Assembly: GCA_900095165.1 (NCBI GenBank)
Contig: LT606947.1
Span: 868,001-932,000, forward strand
Reading direction: 5' to 3'
Length of the DNA stretch: 64,000 bases
DNA from: Polynucleobacter necessarius
Lineage (GTDB): Bacteria > Pseudomonadota > Gammaproteobacteria > Burkholderiales > Burkholderiaceae
Below are positions 21,651-32,538 of this stretch, in pieces. The notes below the pieces were generated by a model. It was not told where the DNA came from. It ran no database searches and saw only the letters and a list, made by a program, of their open reading frames with translations. Position numbers and translations under genes: made by a program. Within the stretch, counting starts at the first letter, position 1. The number at the start of each line of letters is the position of its first letter.

Positions 21651-24600
21651 TTAAGCTGCCTCCACCATAGATACCGCAGAAGAAATATCCACCGCCACAA
21701 TACGAGATACACCCTGCTCTTGCATGGTGACACCAATCAACTGATGGGCAATTTCCATGGTGATCTTGTTATGTGAGATGAACACAAATTGAGTCTTATT
21801 AGACATTTTGGCAACCATCTGCGCATAACGCAAGGTGTTCGCATCATCTAAAGACGCATCAACCTCATCGAGCAAGCAGAATGGGGCAGGATTGAGAAGG
21901 AATAAGGAGAAGACCAATGCAATCGCGGTCAAAGCCTTTTCACCACCAGAGAGGAGATAGATAGAGCTGTTTTTCTTGCCTGGAGGCTGAGCCATCACTT
22001 GAACGCCAGCATCCAAAATCTCTTCACCAGTCATTACCAACTCAGCATGCCCGCCACCGAATAACTCAGGGAACAGTTTTCCGAAGTGGGTATTGACCTG
22101 ATCAAAGGTGCCTTGCAATAGATCACGGGTTTCCGCGTCAATCTTGGCAATCGCATCAGTCAATGTTTGCATCGCTTCATTCAAGTCGGCAGATTGTGCA
22201 TCCAAGAACTGCTTGCGCTCACGTGAACTTGAGAGTTCATCTAAGGCAGCCATGTTCACTGGACCTAAAGACTGAATCTCATTACCAAGACGAGTCACCT
22301 CGCTTTGTAAAGCGCCCACCTTCAAGTCAGGACTAAAGCTTGCTTCTAATGCAGTTAAGTCTGCTTCGGCATCTGATAGCAAAGTTGCGAACTGCTCAAA
22401 GTTCAAACGGGCAGCCTGTTCACGCAACTGCAAATCCACAACCTTGTCACGCATTGGCTGAAGACTGCGCTCAATCTGTAAGCGCACTTCGTCCGCTTCA
22501 CGCAATTGATGCAGTAAAGCATCTTGTTCGGTACGCGCATTTGCTAACGCCACTTCACGAGCGCTGCGAGCCAGTAATAGGCCTTGCAATTTATCTTGAG
22601 CCTCTTCATCGCTGAGTGTTTCAAGCTCTTGCTCAGAAGTTGCCTGCTTATCCTGGATCTCCATAATCTGCACGCGTGCAGTACTTTGATCGCGCTGCAA
22701 GTCAGCAATGCGCTGTTGTAAGGAACGGGTAGCAAATGCCGCTTCTTGAGCAGACATTTCTGATGAACGCAAAGATTCGCGCAAACGATCACGCTCTTGG
22801 GTAGCTAGCTCAAGTTTTTCTTGAGCGATAGCGAGGTTTTCTTGCAAGCCTTGCTTAGACTCTTCTGACTGAGCAAGCTCTTCCGCTGATTGCTCTTGAG
22901 TTTGAATTAATTGCTCCATTTGTTGGCGCAACTCACTTAACTCACCCTGAATTTGTTCGGCGCGTTGGCTGTACTTTTCTTCAGCTTGAGTTAATTGCAT
23001 TCTTTCCACTTCAAAGCCATGTACTTCTTGTACTGCTTGCTCAGCAGCGATGCGAGTTTGCTCGGCAGTTTGGTGGGCGGCCTGATAGTTGGCAACAGAT
23101 TGATCTAACTCACCTTGCAACTCACTCTGAATTAACTTCTGTGCACGCAATTGCTTCTCGAGACCTTCCATCTCTTGAGCACGTGCCAACATGCCGGATT
23201 GCTCAGAGTCGGCGGCGTACAACTGCACGCCCACACGGCTCACTAAATGGCCATGTTGAGTAACAAAAGCACCGCCTGCAGGTAACTTCTCGCGGCGATG
23301 CAATGCATCTTCCAAGCTATTGGCGATATAGATATTGTCTAACCACTCTTGGAGTACAGCGGCAACACGTGGAGCGCCTGCGCTTTGAACACGAGTCAAC
23401 AATGGAATGAAATCCGCTGGCACAGCGGTGTGCGCAGGAGAAATATTTTCCGTTAATAAAATCGCTAAACGACTTGGAGGAGCGTCATTTGCTAAGGTTA
23501 AAGTTTCTTGAACGCTCTTTGCCGTAACAGCAGCTAAGCGCTCGCGCAATACGGACTCCAAAGCAGCTTCCCAGCCACTCTCGACTTTGAGTTCTTGCCA
23601 CAAACGCTTGCTCTCTTTTAATCCTTTACTCTCAAGCCATGGGCCGATCTTGCCTTGAGCTTGAACACTAGCTTGCAACGCTGTTAGTGCAGTGAGCTTT
23701 GCCTCGGTTTGAGCTAACTCTTGGTTGGCAGACTGGATCTGTTGTTGGGCGGTATTACGAGCCTCATCCGCAACTGGTACGCGTTGTTGCGCCTCCCCTG
23801 CTTTTTGTCTTGCCTCATCCACTTTGCGTTGCGCCATGGCATGACGATCAATTGCCGTTTGCAATGCTTCAGCATCGGGCCTGCGCATACCAGCAAACTC
23901 AGCCTCAAGACGCGTATCGCGCGCTTTAAGCTCTTCCACCTGAGTCGTAATGGCTTTAACCCGCTCACCCAAACTGACTAAGCGCCGATCGATCGTAGCT
24001 AGGTTTTCACGGGCATCGTTGAGTTCGCGTGCGTGTACTTGATAAGCCTCTTCACGAGCTGGCATTTGCTCTTGCAAGCCAGATAAGTCAGCAATTAATG
24101 CCTGCTCTTTTTCTGCGGCTAAGCCGAGCTCTTGCTCAGCAGTGCATTGCGCTTGAGCAGCATCTGTTTCTTGAACAGTCCAACGTTGAAGTTGGGCTTG
24201 TAAATCTTGAGATTGTTGTTGTAGACGCTGACGCGCTTCTTGCACGTAACGAATTTGTGACTCTACTTGACTTACATCAGCGTTAGTTTGATACAAGTCG
24301 CCTTGGGCTTGAGAAACCTTATCCTGTAAGGCATATTGCTCGGTGCGCATTGTCTCGAGCTCAGTCTCTACATGACGCATTTTGGCGGTCTGCTCTTCTA
24401 AACTCACTTGTGTGTCACGAATACCGTTAGCGTGACGTTCTTGCTCTTTACCAGTCTCAATCTGACGTACGAACCAGAGCAACTGTTGCTGAGACTTCAT
24501 CTCAGTAGACAGTTCAGCATGGCGCTCAGCGACAGTAGCCTGCTTCTCTAAGCGAGTTACCTGCTGATCGAGCTCACGCAGAATATCTTCCACGCGCACA

Positions 24601-25172
24601 AGATTTTCTTTTGTATCCTCAAGACGGGAAGCTGTTTCTTTGCGGCGCTCTTTGTATTTAGATACGCCTGCAGCCTCTTCCAAGAAAACACGGAGTTCTT
24701 CTGGCTTTGCTTCCAAGATACGGTTGATAGCGCCTTGTCCGATGATCGCGTAGCCTTTTGGCCCCATGCCGGTACCCAAGAAAATATCTTGAATATCTTT
24801 ACGACGCACCACTTGGTTATTCACGTAGTAACTAGAATTGCCATCACGCGTCAGAACACGCTTAATACCCAATTCTGTAAAAGCACTCCACTGACCTTGA
24901 GCGCGCCCTTCTGAGTTATCAAAAATGAGTTCTACGCTGGCACGACCAGATGGCTTACGTAAACCAGAACCATTAAAAATAACGTCCTGCATGGATTCGC
25001 CACGCAATTCACTAGCGCGAGACTCGCCCAAAACCCAGCGTACGGCGTCAATAATGTTCGACTTTCCGCAACCGTTAGACCCCACAACACCAATCAACTG
25101 GCCTGGCATTTCAAAATGGGTTGGATCGACGAAGGACTTAAAGCCGGAAAGTTTGATGGATTTCAGTTGCAC
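21651..25172 (-). CDS. smc: Chromosome segregation protein SMC
   Basis: Condensin ATPase that compacts and segregates chromosomes. The 1173-residue protein has Walker A GSNGCGKS at residues 31-38; long coiled coils on each side of a central hinge (about 510-640); and the C-terminal head with the signature LSGGEKALTAIAL near 1072 and the Walker B region PFCLLDEVDASLDD. The start is GTG. The coiled-coil regions are rich in Gln, Glu and Ala but uninterrupted. It heads the smc-zipA-ligA operon and is divergent from dapD. Confidence 0.97.
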   Translation of the reverse strand: MQLKSIKLSGFKSFVDPTHFEMPGQLIGVVGSNGCGKSNIIDAVRWVLGESRASELRGESMQDVIFNGSGLRKPSGRASVELIFDNSEGRAQGQWSAFTELGIKRVLTRDGNSSYYVNNQVVRRKDIQDIFLGTGMGPKGYAIIGQGAINRILEAKPEELRVFLEEAAGVSKYKERRKETASRLEDTKENLVRVEDILRELDQQVTRLEKQATVAERHAELSTEMKSQQQLLWFVRQIETGKEQERHANGIRDTQVSLEEQTAKMRHVETELETMRTEQYALQDKVSQAQGDLYQTNADVSQVESQIRYVQEARQRLQQQSQDLQAQLQRWTVQETDAAQAQCTAEQELGLAAEKEQALIADLSGLQEQMPAREEAYQVHARELNDARENLATIDRRLVSLGERVKAITTQVEELKARDTRLEAEFAGMRRPDAEALQTAIDRHAMAQRKVDEARQKAGEAQQRVPVADEARNTAQQQIQSANQELAQTEAKLTALTALQASVQAQGKIGPWLESKGLKESKRLWQELKVESGWEAALESVLRERLAAVTAKSVQETLTLANDAPPSRLAILLTENISPAHTAVPADFIPLLTRVQSAGAPRVAAVLQEWLDNIYIANSLEDALHRREKLPAGGAFVTQHGHLVSRVGVQLYAADSEQSGMLARAQEMEGLEKQLRAQKLIQSELQGELDQSVANYQAAHQTAEQTRIAAEQAVQEVHGFEVERMQLTQAEEKYSQRAEQIQGELSELRQQMEQLIQTQEQSAEELAQSEESKQGLQENLAIAQEKLELATQERDRLRESLRSSEMSAQEAAFATRSLQQRIADLQRDQSTARVQIMEIQDKQATSEQELETLSDEEAQDKLQGLLLARSAREVALANARTEQDALLHQLREADEVRLQIERSLQPMRDKVVDLQLREQAARLNFEQFATLLSDAEADLTALEASFSPDLKVGALQSEVTRLGNEIQSLGPVNMAALDELSSSRERKQFLDAQSADLNEAMQTLTDAIAKIDAETRDLLQGTFDQVNTHFGKLFPELFGGGHAELVMTGEEILDAGVQVMAQPPGKKNSSIYLLSGGEKALTAIALVFSLFLLNPAPFCLLDEVDASLDDANTLRYAQMVAKMSNKTQFVFISHNKITMEIAHQLIGVTMQEQGVSRIVAVDISSAVSMVEAA

Positions 25173-25251
25173 GGCGTACTTTGCAGGAAAAAAGGGGGTA
25201 AAAATTATTACTAAAGTGGGAAAATGATAGCAAGCTTAGGGCTCTCCACAC

Positions 25252-25304
25252 GGGTTTTTGCCCCACCGATATAATGATTAATCTACATCCAGGGGCAAAA
25301 CCCC
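25252..25304 (+). promoter_or_regulatory. dapD upstream region: TATAAT enclosed by an inverted repeat
   Basis: A TATAAT at 25270-25275 lies about 57 bases before the dapD start. It is enclosed by GGGTTTTTGCCCC (25252-25264) and its near-perfect inverted partner GGGGCAAAACCCC (25292-25304). Each arm can also form a small hairpin alone. This could be a repressor operator or leader structure; no clear -35 box is visible. Confidence 0.4.
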
Positions 25305-25332
25305 TTAACAATCTGATAGTTAACTGAAAAGC

Positions 25333-26160
25333 ATGAGCCAATCACCACAAAGGATCATCGAACAAGCCTGGGAAAACCGCGCAAACCTGTCTCCTGAGGC
25401 CATTTCTGGGGAAATCCGCAACGCCGTTAATGCCGTACTCGAGGGCCTTAATACAGGCAGCATTCGCGTGGCTGAACGCCGTAGCGTCGGCAAATGGGAA
25501 GTAAACCAGTGGGTAAAGAAGGCTGTCTTGCTCTCTTTCCGCCTGGAAGACAACAAACCTATTGGTGCTGGTGGGTATACCCAGTTTTACGACAAGGTGC
25601 CAAGTAAGCTTGAACACTACACCGCTAAAGACTTCGCCAATGGCGGCTTCCGTGTAGTTCCCCCTGCAATGGCTCGCCGTGGCTCGTTTATTGGTAAAAA
25701 TGCCGTTTTAATGCCTTCTTACGTCAATATTGGCGCTTACGTAGGTGAAGGCACCATGGTTGATACTTGGGCAACGGTAGGTTCATGTGCCCAAATCGGT
25801 AAAAACGTTCACCTGTCTGGTGGTGTTGGTATTGGTGGTGTTTTAGAGCCAATTCAGGCTGGTCCAGTCATTATTGAAGACAACTGCTTTATTGGCGCGC
25901 GTTCTGAGGTAGTTGAAGGCGTCGTCATTGAAGAAAACGCCGTTCTCTCTATGGGCGTGTACATTGGTCAAAGCACCAAGATCTACGACCGCGAAACTGG
26001 TGAGATTCATTACGGTCGTGTGCCGGCAGGTTCTGTTGTGGTTCCAGGCTCGCTTCCTTCTGCTTGCGGCAAATACAGTCTGTACGCTGCGATCATCGTG
26101 AAAAAGGTTGATGCTCAAACCAGAGCAAAGACTGCAATTAATGAACTCTTGCGCGATTAA
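25333..26160 (+). CDS. dapD: Tetrahydrodipicolinate N-succinyltransferase
   Basis: Adds succinyl from succinyl-CoA to tetrahydrodipicolinate in the lysine/diaminopimelate pathway. 275 residues with a helical N-terminal domain followed by a left-handed beta-helix of hexapeptide repeats ([40 protein letters not shown]). ATG at 25333. dapE follows after 7 bases and continues the same pathway. Confidence 0.97.
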   Translation: MSQSPQRIIEQAWENRANLSPEAISGEIRNAVNAVLEGLNTGSIRVAERRSVGKWEVNQWVKKAVLLSFRLEDNKPIGAGGYTQFYDKVPSKLEHYTAKDFANGGFRVVPPAMARRGSFIGKNAVLMPSYVNIGAYVGEGTMVDTWATVGSCAQIGKNVHLSGGVGIGGVLEPIQAGPVIIEDNCFIGARSEVVEGVVIEENAVLSMGVYIGQSTKIYDRETGEIHYGRVPAGSVVVPGSLPSACGKYSLYAAIIVKKVDAQTRAKTAINELLRD

Positions 26161-26167
26161 GCTAAAA

Positions 26168-27319
26168 ATGAGCGCTACCCTTGAGTTAACTGAAGCCCTC
26201 ATCTCCTGTCGCTCGGTAACGCCAGCGGACGGAGGCTGTCAGGAGCTCATCGCTAGACGCCTTCAAGCAATTGGCTTTCATACTGAGAACGTGATCAGTG
26301 GCCCAGAGAGTTTTCAGGTCACCAATCTATGGGCAATCAAAAAAGGTGCAGCAGGTGATCAAGGCGAAGTCTTGATGTTTGCTGGTCACACCGATGTGGT
26401 TCCTGCTGGCCCGCTCGAAAAATGGACTAATGATCCATTCACACCAACCATTCGAGATGGCATGCTCTACGGTCGTGGTGCTGCCGATATGAAAACCTCT
26501 CTTGCGGCATTTGTTGTTGCTACAGAAGAATTCGTAATTACCCACCAGAATCACAAAGGCTCCGTTGCCTTTTTGATTACCAGCGATGAAGAAGGCCCAG
26601 CAAATGATGGCACGGTCATTATGTGCGAACGCTTGCAAAAACAGGGGCAGCGTTTAGATTACTGCGTCATTGGTGAACCAACCTCAGTCGACCAATTGGG
26701 CGACATGATTAAGAATGGTCGCCGTGGGTCACTCTCGGGCAAGCTTAGAGTCAAAGGTATTCAGGCGCATATTGCCTATCCTCACCTAGGCAAAAATCCG
26801 ATTCATATTTCTGCGCCAGCAATTCAAGCGCTAGTGGAGACTGAGTGGGATAAAGGTAATCAGTATTTCCAGCCTACTAGTTTTCAGATTTCCAATATTC
26901 ATGCAGGCACTGGTGCGAACAATGTCATCCCTGGTGAATTGGGGATTGACTTCAACTTCCGTTTCTCCACAGAAAGTAAACCGGAAGAATTACGCGGTCG
27001 CCTAGAAAGCATTCTCACTGCTGCGGGTGTTGAGTTTGAAATTGACTGGGTCTTAGGTGGCAGCCCCTTTATCACTGGCGATGGCGCACTGGCTGGCGCT
27101 CTGCGCAAGGCTATCAAAGCTGAAACTAAAGTCGATACAAAACTCTCCACTACTGGCGGTACAAGTGATGGTCGATTCATTGCCAAGATCTGCAAAGAAG
27201 TGGTCGAGTTTGGCCCACTCAATGCAACTAGTCACAAAATTGATGAGTGCGTGATTGTGGATGATGTTGTCCCACTAAAAAATATCTTCCGCAAGACTCT
27301 CGAGCAACTCATTGCTTAA
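26168..27319 (+). CDS. dapE: Succinyl-diaminopimelate desuccinylase
   Basis: Zinc peptidase of the M20 family that cleaves succinyl-diaminopimelate to diaminopimelate, needed for lysine and peptidoglycan. 383 residues from the ATG at 26168 ([19 protein letters not shown]). An upstream in-frame ATG inside dapD adds an unrelated N-terminal tail, so I reject it. Metal and catalytic motifs are visible: [37 protein letters not shown] and GGTSDGRF. Confidence 0.96.
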   Translation: MSATLELTEALISCRSVTPADGGCQELIARRLQAIGFHTENVISGPESFQVTNLWAIKKGAAGDQGEVLMFAGHTDVVPAGPLEKWTNDPFTPTIRDGMLYGRGAADMKTSLAAFVVATEEFVITHQNHKGSVAFLITSDEEGPANDGTVIMCERLQKQGQRLDYCVIGEPTSVDQLGDMIKNGRRGSLSGKLRVKGIQAHIAYPHLGKNPIHISAPAIQALVETEWDKGNQYFQPTSFQISNIHAGTGANNVIPGELGIDFNFRFSTESKPEELRGRLESILTAAGVEFEIDWVLGGSPFITGDGALAGALRKAIKAETKVDTKLSTTGGTSDGRFIAKICKEVVEFGPLNATSHKIDECVIVDDVVPLKNIFRKTLEQLIA

Positions 27320-27353
27320 GACTATTTAGTCATTTACTTTTCATAAAAAATTA

Positions 27354-28250
27354 ATGGATCCTGCGCCCCAGCAATCTCTGACACTTGATCAATGCATTGA
27401 TCAAATTGCACAACGACTAGAAGCAGCAGATTTGCATTATGGTCATGGCGCCATCGATGCTCAGAGCGAAGCACTGTGGATTGTCAGCAAACAGTTAGAT
27501 CTCAGCCCCACTGATGCACTGGACCACCTGGAGCGAGTAATGAATGCCGAGCAAATTGCTATGGCATTTGAGGTTACAGAAATCCGCATCTCCTCACGAA
27601 AGCCTTTGGCTTACATCTTGGGTGAAGCCTGGTTAATGGGTGTGCCATTTCTCTCCAGCGAACAAAGTATTGTGCCCCGCTCCTGGATTGCCGAGTTAAT
27701 CGTTGATGGCTCACTCGAGCCTTGGTTGCCGGCAGATGGCAAAGCACTTGATCTTTGTACGGGTAATGGCTCACTAGCAATTTTGTTGGCCATGGCTTGC
27801 CCAGACATCCATGTCAGCGCTTGTGACATTAGCCTGCCTGCATTAGCAGTGGCATCTCGCAATCTCGATCGTCATGGCCTTACTTCTCATGTGGAACTTT
27901 TTGAGAGTGATCTCTGGGATGCATTGCCAGAACCGCATGAAGACAATCTCTTTGATCTAATCATTTGCAACCCGCCTTACGTCAACGCCAATTCCATGAA
28001 TGCCCTTCCAGCTGAATATCATGCGGAGCCTGCTCTCGCATTGGCGGGTGGCGATGATGGCATGGATCTCATTCGCAGGATTATTGCTGGCGCTCCTGAC
28101 TATCTATCTGAGCGCGGCGCCATACTGATTGAGATTGGCAATGAGTATGAGCACTTTAAAAGAGCGTTTCCGCAGATCCCCGTCATTTGGATGGAAGTAT
28201 CTGCAGGCGACGAGCAAGTATTGCTGATTCAAGCAGAAGACTTGCGTTAA
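27354..28250 (+). CDS. prmB: 50S ribosomal protein L3 N5-glutamine methyltransferase
   Basis: SAM-dependent methyltransferase that modifies a glutamine of ribosomal protein L3; the related PrmC acts on release factors. 298 residues with a helical N-terminal domain, SAM-binding motif LDLCTGNGSLAI and the catalytic NPPY within LIICNPPYVN near residue 205. It follows dapE by 34 bases. PrmB rather than PrmC is favoured by the N-terminal sequence (ALWIVSKQLDLSP) and SRKPLAYILGEAW, but the two are close paralogues. Confidence 0.88.
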   Translation: MDPAPQQSLTLDQCIDQIAQRLEAADLHYGHGAIDAQSEALWIVSKQLDLSPTDALDHLERVMNAEQIAMAFEVTEIRISSRKPLAYILGEAWLMGVPFLSSEQSIVPRSWIAELIVDGSLEPWLPADGKALDLCTGNGSLAILLAMACPDIHVSACDISLPALAVASRNLDRHGLTSHVELFESDLWDALPEPHEDNLFDLIICNPPYVNANSMNALPAEYHAEPALALAGGDDGMDLIRRIIAGAPDYLSERGAILIEIGNEYEHFKRAFPQIPVIWMEVSAGDEQVLLIQAEDLR

Positions 28251-28268
28251 TCCCTCTGGGCGTTGTGC

Positions 28269-29617
28269 TTAATTGAGTTCTGCAGTTGCAGAGATAGCCT
28301 GATCAATCCGCTCTACCGGTATCGCTCTTAATCCCGGAATCTTCGTCTTAGGCATATTGGCCTTCGGAATAATCGCCACAGTAAAGCCGAGCTTAGCCGC
28401 CTCTTTAAGGCGCTCCTGGCCACGTGGGCATGGACGAATCTCTCCAGCTAAACCAACCTCACCAAACACAATTAATTCTTTTGGTAGGGCCTTATTACGA
28501 ATCGATGATTGAATTGCCAACAATACAGCTAAATCAGCTGCTGGCTCTGAGATCTTCACGCCACCAACCGCATTTAAGAAGACATCTTGATCAAAACAGG
28601 CAACACCTGCATGACGATGCAATACTGCCAAGAGCATGGCTAAACGAGCTTGCTCTAAGCCCACACCGCAAGACGGCGTGGATTGGGGATGTGGGCGGTA
28701 TCAACCAATGCCTGAATTTCAACCAAAAGTGGACGGCTACCCTCTTGCGTAACAAGCACGCAAGCACCCGGAACCATTTCTGCATGCTGGGATAAGAAAA
28801 TTGCTGAAGGATTTGCAACACCACGCAGACCTTTTTCAGTCATGGCAAATACACCAAGCTCGTTGACTGCGCCAAATCGGTTTTTAATCGAGCGCACCAA
28901 CCTAAATGAAGAGTGCGTATCACCCTCAAAGTACAGAACGGTATCCACAATATGCTCGAGCACGCGAGGGCCGGCCAAGTGACCGTCTTTAGTCACGTGA
29001 CCCACCATTAAAACGCAGATACCACTGGATTTAGCAGCCCTCGTAAGTTGTGCAGCACACTCACGCACTTGCGCAACCGAGCCTGGAGCAGAGCTCAGCA
29101 CTTCTGAATACAGAGTCTGAATGGAATCAACCACCAAGACCTGCGGCTTCACTGTATCCATGATGGATAGGAGTTTTTCCAACTGAATTTCAGCGAGCAC
29201 CTCTAATTGATGGGCATCTAATGCAATACGTTTTGCACGCAATGCGATTTGTGCAGCAGACTCTTCGCCGCTACTGTAGAGAGCATTCATACCTGAAGCA
29301 CTCATCTCCGCAAGCGCTTGTAACAATAGCGTGGATTTACCAATGCCTGGATCACCACCCAAGAGCACAACACCGCCAAGTACACGATCAAACTCTTCTA
29401 CGCTCGTACTGAGTCGCGGCAAATCTTCTGCAGAAATGGCGGACAGCTTTTGACGAGGCAATGACTGCGCCAAACCCTGAAAGCGAGTATTCGAGCTGAC
29501 CTCGGGTAAGCCCTCTTCTAGAGTATTCCAGGCCTGACAGGACGGGCACTGACCTTGCCATTTAGCAGATGTTCCACCGCATGACTGACAGATGTAGATT
29601 GTTTTAATCTTGGCCAA
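28269..29617 (-). pseudogene. radA: DNA repair protein RadA, frameshifted and internally shortened
   Basis: RadA/Sms is a RecA-like helicase that extends recombination intermediates and aids natural transformation. The N-terminal part has the zinc finger (CQSCG, CPSC), Walker A GGDPGIGKST and KNRFG. It ends RRLAVWA then stop, while the Lon-like C-terminal part continues as GLEQARLAMLLAVLHRHAG in another frame. Two extra bases (CA on the plus strand) at about 28662-28665 explain this. Separately, VLGG runs straight into VVLLGGDPG, whereas relatives have about six more residues (such as GLVPG) before the Walker A strand. That suggests an in-frame deletion between two GG codons. The apparent start is TTG. 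Two lesions indicate loss of function. Confidence 0.9.
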
Positions 29618-29674
29618 AGTAGCACCTAGCGAATGAGTAAATTAGTTAGTAAGGAGTAAAGCGGTAAAAAAAAA

Positions 29675-30184
29675 TTAATCGAGCTGTGTGCCCGCTTTAT
29701 TCTCTTGAGCACGCTTAGGCGCATCTTTACGGCGTTGCTCAACATCTGCCGCACGAGCAGCTGCTGCCTTTTGTTTTTCTTCAAATTCTTTTTGGTTGGC
29801 TGAGCGTTCAGCCGCTTTTTCAGCAGAAGCACGTTCAGCAATCTTCGCCACATCACGTTGATCCTTAATGCTTGCTCGCAACTTACGCTGCACTTCATGC
29901 AACTCCACTTCTTGCGCACGAATTGGATCTATCTCTTTACGGTACTCAGCACGAGAGTCTTTGAGGCAACTATTAACCCAGTACTTTTGATAGCACTCAG
30001 AATTCTTTTTATCCCAGCGATATTTAGCCCAATCTCGCTGTAACTCCAGCTCACCTTCAATCTTGTCCAACTGCTCTAGCTGAGCTTCTTCAGCCGGTGT
30101 AGCAAAAACTAGAGAGCTGAAGGAGCAAACCAGCAGGAATGTTCCCAATGAAAGCAGCGAACGAAAGGTGATCGGCCTTCTCAA
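29675..30184 (-). CDS. Exported coiled-coil protein of unknown function
   Basis: A 169-residue product with a signal peptide (hydrophobic [19 protein letters not shown]), then a helical, highly charged Ala/Glu/Lys/Arg-rich mature part. It includes a conserved-looking block ([20 protein letters not shown]) with two cysteines 9 residues apart that could form a disulfide. The TTG start overlaps the kup stop as TTGA, suggesting coupling. I do not recognise a named family; similar proteins seem typical of Burkholderiales. It is probably periplasmic. No function assigned. Confidence 0.75.
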   Translation of the reverse strand: MRRPITFRSLLSLGTFLLVCSFSSLVFATPAEEAQLEQLDKIEGELELQRDWAKYRWDKKNSECYQKYWVNSCLKDSRAEYRKEIDPIRAQEVELHEVQRKLRASIKDQRDVAKIAERASAEKAAERSANQKEFEEKQKAAAARAADVEQRRKDAPKRAQENKAGTQLD

Positions 30185-32124
30185 ATCTCTACCTTTGCAC
30201 CAAGCTCAACCAATCGATTAGCAGGAATCTTGAAAAAGTCAGATTGGCGACCTGCGTTCTGGTACATCCAGCAGAACAGGCGTTCACGCCATAAAGCCAT
30301 GCCCGGAGCATCAGTTGCAACGATAGTGTCGCGAGATAAGAAGAAGGAGGTATCCATCAAGTTAAATTTAAGGCCAGATGATTTCTCAATCAACTCGATG
30401 ATCCTACCCATATCTGGCGTCTCATTAAAGCCGTATACCGCCCTGACTACAAAAATATTATTTCCTAAGTCTCGCAAAGTAATGCGCTCTTCATCTTTAA
30501 CATAAGGGACATCCCAAATACTCACTTTCAGAAAGAAAACTCTCCCATGAAGAACGTGGTTGTGCTTGAGGTTATGCAAGAAAGAAACTGGCAAGTAGTC
30601 AACGTGAACAGTCAAAAAGATAGCAGTACCTTCTACGCGATGGGGAGGGTTTTTCATCAATACGTCAATGAATCCTTTGAGCTCAATACCCTCTTCCATG
30701 GCGCGTTGACGCAGCAACTTTCTTCCTTGATACCAAGTCATGAGCAACAAGAAGCAGGCTGCGCCCAATAACAATGGGAACCAACCACCCTCCATAATCT
30801 TCAATAGATTTGCAGACAAAAAGGCAAGATCAACAATTAAGAATGCACTAATAACCAGAGTTACCAAAAGAGTATTCCAACGCCAAACCACGCGCATGAC
30901 GATGGCCGCTAAAAAGGTTGTCACAATCATGGTGGTAGTGACAGCAATACCGTAAGCAGCAGCTAAATTTTCAGACTTCTTGAATGCAAGGACAACTGCG
31001 ATCACTAAAACTAATAAAGTCCAGTTCACTAAAGGCATATAGATCTGGCCGATTTCACGATCAGATGTATGGCGAATTTTCATGCGGGGGACAAAGCCCA
31101 ACAAGATAGCCTGACTCGTCATAGAAAACGCGCCAGAAATGACAGCCTGGGAAGCAATCACCGTAGCTAGAGTAGCCAAAATCACCAAAGGAAAAACAAG
31201 CGCCTCTGGAACCATTAGGAAAAATGGGTTGGTGATGTTTTCAGGATGACTCAAGAACATGGCGCCCTGACCAAAGTAATTGAGAATCAAGCAAGGCATC
31301 ACAATGAAAAACCAGCCTAGGCGAATTGGTTTTGCGCCGAAGTGCCCCATATCCGCATACAGCGCTTCAGCACCTGTAAGAACTAAGAAGACGGCACCAA
31401 GAACGATAAACCCTTGCAGTGCATGCTCTTCCATAAACTGAATGGCATACAAAGGATTGATGGCTGCAAAAATTTGAGGATTCTCAATCACTTGATAGAC
31501 CCCCATCAAACCGATCACCACAAACCAAATCAGCATTACTGGGCCAAATAAATTTCCTACTACCGCAGTGCCTGTTTTTTGAATCACAAAAAGACTCATC
31601 AAAATAACAATGGTGACTGGAATAATGTAGCGAGTTAAATCATGCGATATAACCTCCATACCTTCAACCGCAGATAGTACGGAGATCGCCGGTGTAATGA
31701 TGGCATCGCCATAAAACATGCATGCACCAAAAACCCCGGCCATAATGATCAGTAAAGAGCGCTTAGAGCCAGTGGGCGCTGTTCGCAATGCCAAGGCCAT
31801 CAATGCCAGAATGCCACCCTCACCATGATTGTTTGCACGCATCACAAACATGACATACTTGAGTGAAACTACAATTGCGAATGCCCAGAAAACCATAGAT
31901 ATCACGCCATAGACAGCTTCATTCGAGAAGGGTATGCCGTGCTCTGGACTGAAGCACTCCTTAAGCGCATAGAGCGGGCTAGTGCCGATATCCCCAAAGA
32001 CCACTCCAATTGCTGCAAGCATTAAAGAAAAGGAGGCTCCTTTTGGATGACCATGCTCTTGCCGAGAAATCTCAACCGGCCTCAATAAAGAGGATTGGGA
32101 AAACTCTTGGTTACTGACTGACAT
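30181..32124 (-). CDS. kup: Low-affinity potassium uptake protein Kup
   Basis: Potassium/proton symporter of the KUP/HAK family in the inner membrane. 647 residues: a cytoplasmic N-terminus, about 12 membrane helices, and a soluble C-terminal domain. Family motifs are intact: [35 protein letters not shown] and [10 protein letters not shown] start at 32124. It reads away from the tRNA-fMet gene, and the 155-base gap holds both promoters. Confidence 0.96.
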   Translation of the reverse strand: MSVSNQEFSQSSLLRPVEISRQEHGHPKGASFSLMLAAIGVVFGDIGTSPLYALKECFSPEHGIPFSNEAVYGVISMVFWAFAIVVSLKYVMFVMRANNHGEGGILALMALALRTAPTGSKRSLLIIMAGVFGACMFYGDAIITPAISVLSAVEGMEVISHDLTRYIIPVTIVILMSLFVIQKTGTAVVGNLFGPVMLIWFVVIGLMGVYQVIENPQIFAAINPLYAIQFMEEHALQGFIVLGAVFLVLTGAEALYADMGHFGAKPIRLGWFFIVMPCLILNYFGQGAMFLSHPENITNPFFLMVPEALVFPLVILATLATVIASQAVISGAFSMTSQAILLGFVPRMKIRHTSDREIGQIYMPLVNWTLLVLVIAVVLAFKKSENLAAAYGIAVTTTMIVTTFLAAIVMRVVWRWNTLLVTLVISAFLIVDLAFLSANLLKIMEGGWFPLLLGAACFLLLMTWYQGRKLLRQRAMEEGIELKGFIDVLMKNPPHRVEGTAIFLTVHVDYLPVSFLHNLKHNHVLHGRVFFLKVSIWDVPYVKDEERITLRDLGNNIFVVRAVYGFNETPDMGRIIELIEKSSGLKFNLMDTSFFLSRDTIVATDAPGMALWRERLFCWMYQNAGRQSDFFKIPANRLVELGAKVEI

Positions 32125-32238
32125 TATTAAGTCTCATCTCAATGTTGCGTGGCAATATGTTACTTCTTATGCAGCAAGACTCAGGAGTCTTATTGGCCCC
32201 AAAAAACCGCTTATTTCAGCTCCATTTTAAGGTACACC

Positions 32239-32268
32239 TCGACAGGGACCGCTAAAAAATGGTAGAAT
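32239..32268 (+). promoter_or_regulatory. Candidate sigma-70 promoter of tRNA-fMet
   Basis: TCGACA (32239-32244) and TAGAAT (32263-32268) with an 18-base spacer lie 12 bases before the tRNA 5' end. Both boxes differ from consensus by one base. Confidence 0.65.
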
Positions 32269-32280
32269 CTTAGCTTCAGA

Positions 32281-32357
<77 letters not shown>

Positions 32358-32365
32358 GTATCTAT

Positions 32366-32400
32366 AAGGCTTCTAGGGTGATTCGCTTAGAAGCCTTTTT
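32366..32400 (+). terminator. Rho-independent terminator after tRNA-fMet
   Basis: Inverted repeat AAGGCTTCTA (32366-32375) and TAGAAGCCTT (32388-32397) followed by Ts. A diverged second copy lies at 35191-35225. Confidence 0.88.
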
Positions 32401-32538
32401 ACTTGATAAATCAAAAATCGTGGCTATGTCGTGATTCAAAGGGTATTTAAGCGTATTTTGCTCATTAGCGTTGATAGCCAATAGGGCAATCAACCCTATA
32501 CTCAATCGAAATTTACCCAAAAGATTGCACCAGTCCAT

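Noticed and set aside
26108..26167. Upstream ATG for dapE
   Set aside because: The extra 20 residues come from the dapD frame region and do not look like a DapE N-terminus; ATG at 26168 fits the family start.
29221..29412. Open frames opposite to radA, tsf, rpsB, smc and others
   Set aside because: Antisense or out-of-frame shadows of clear genes, without ribosome sites or family motifs.
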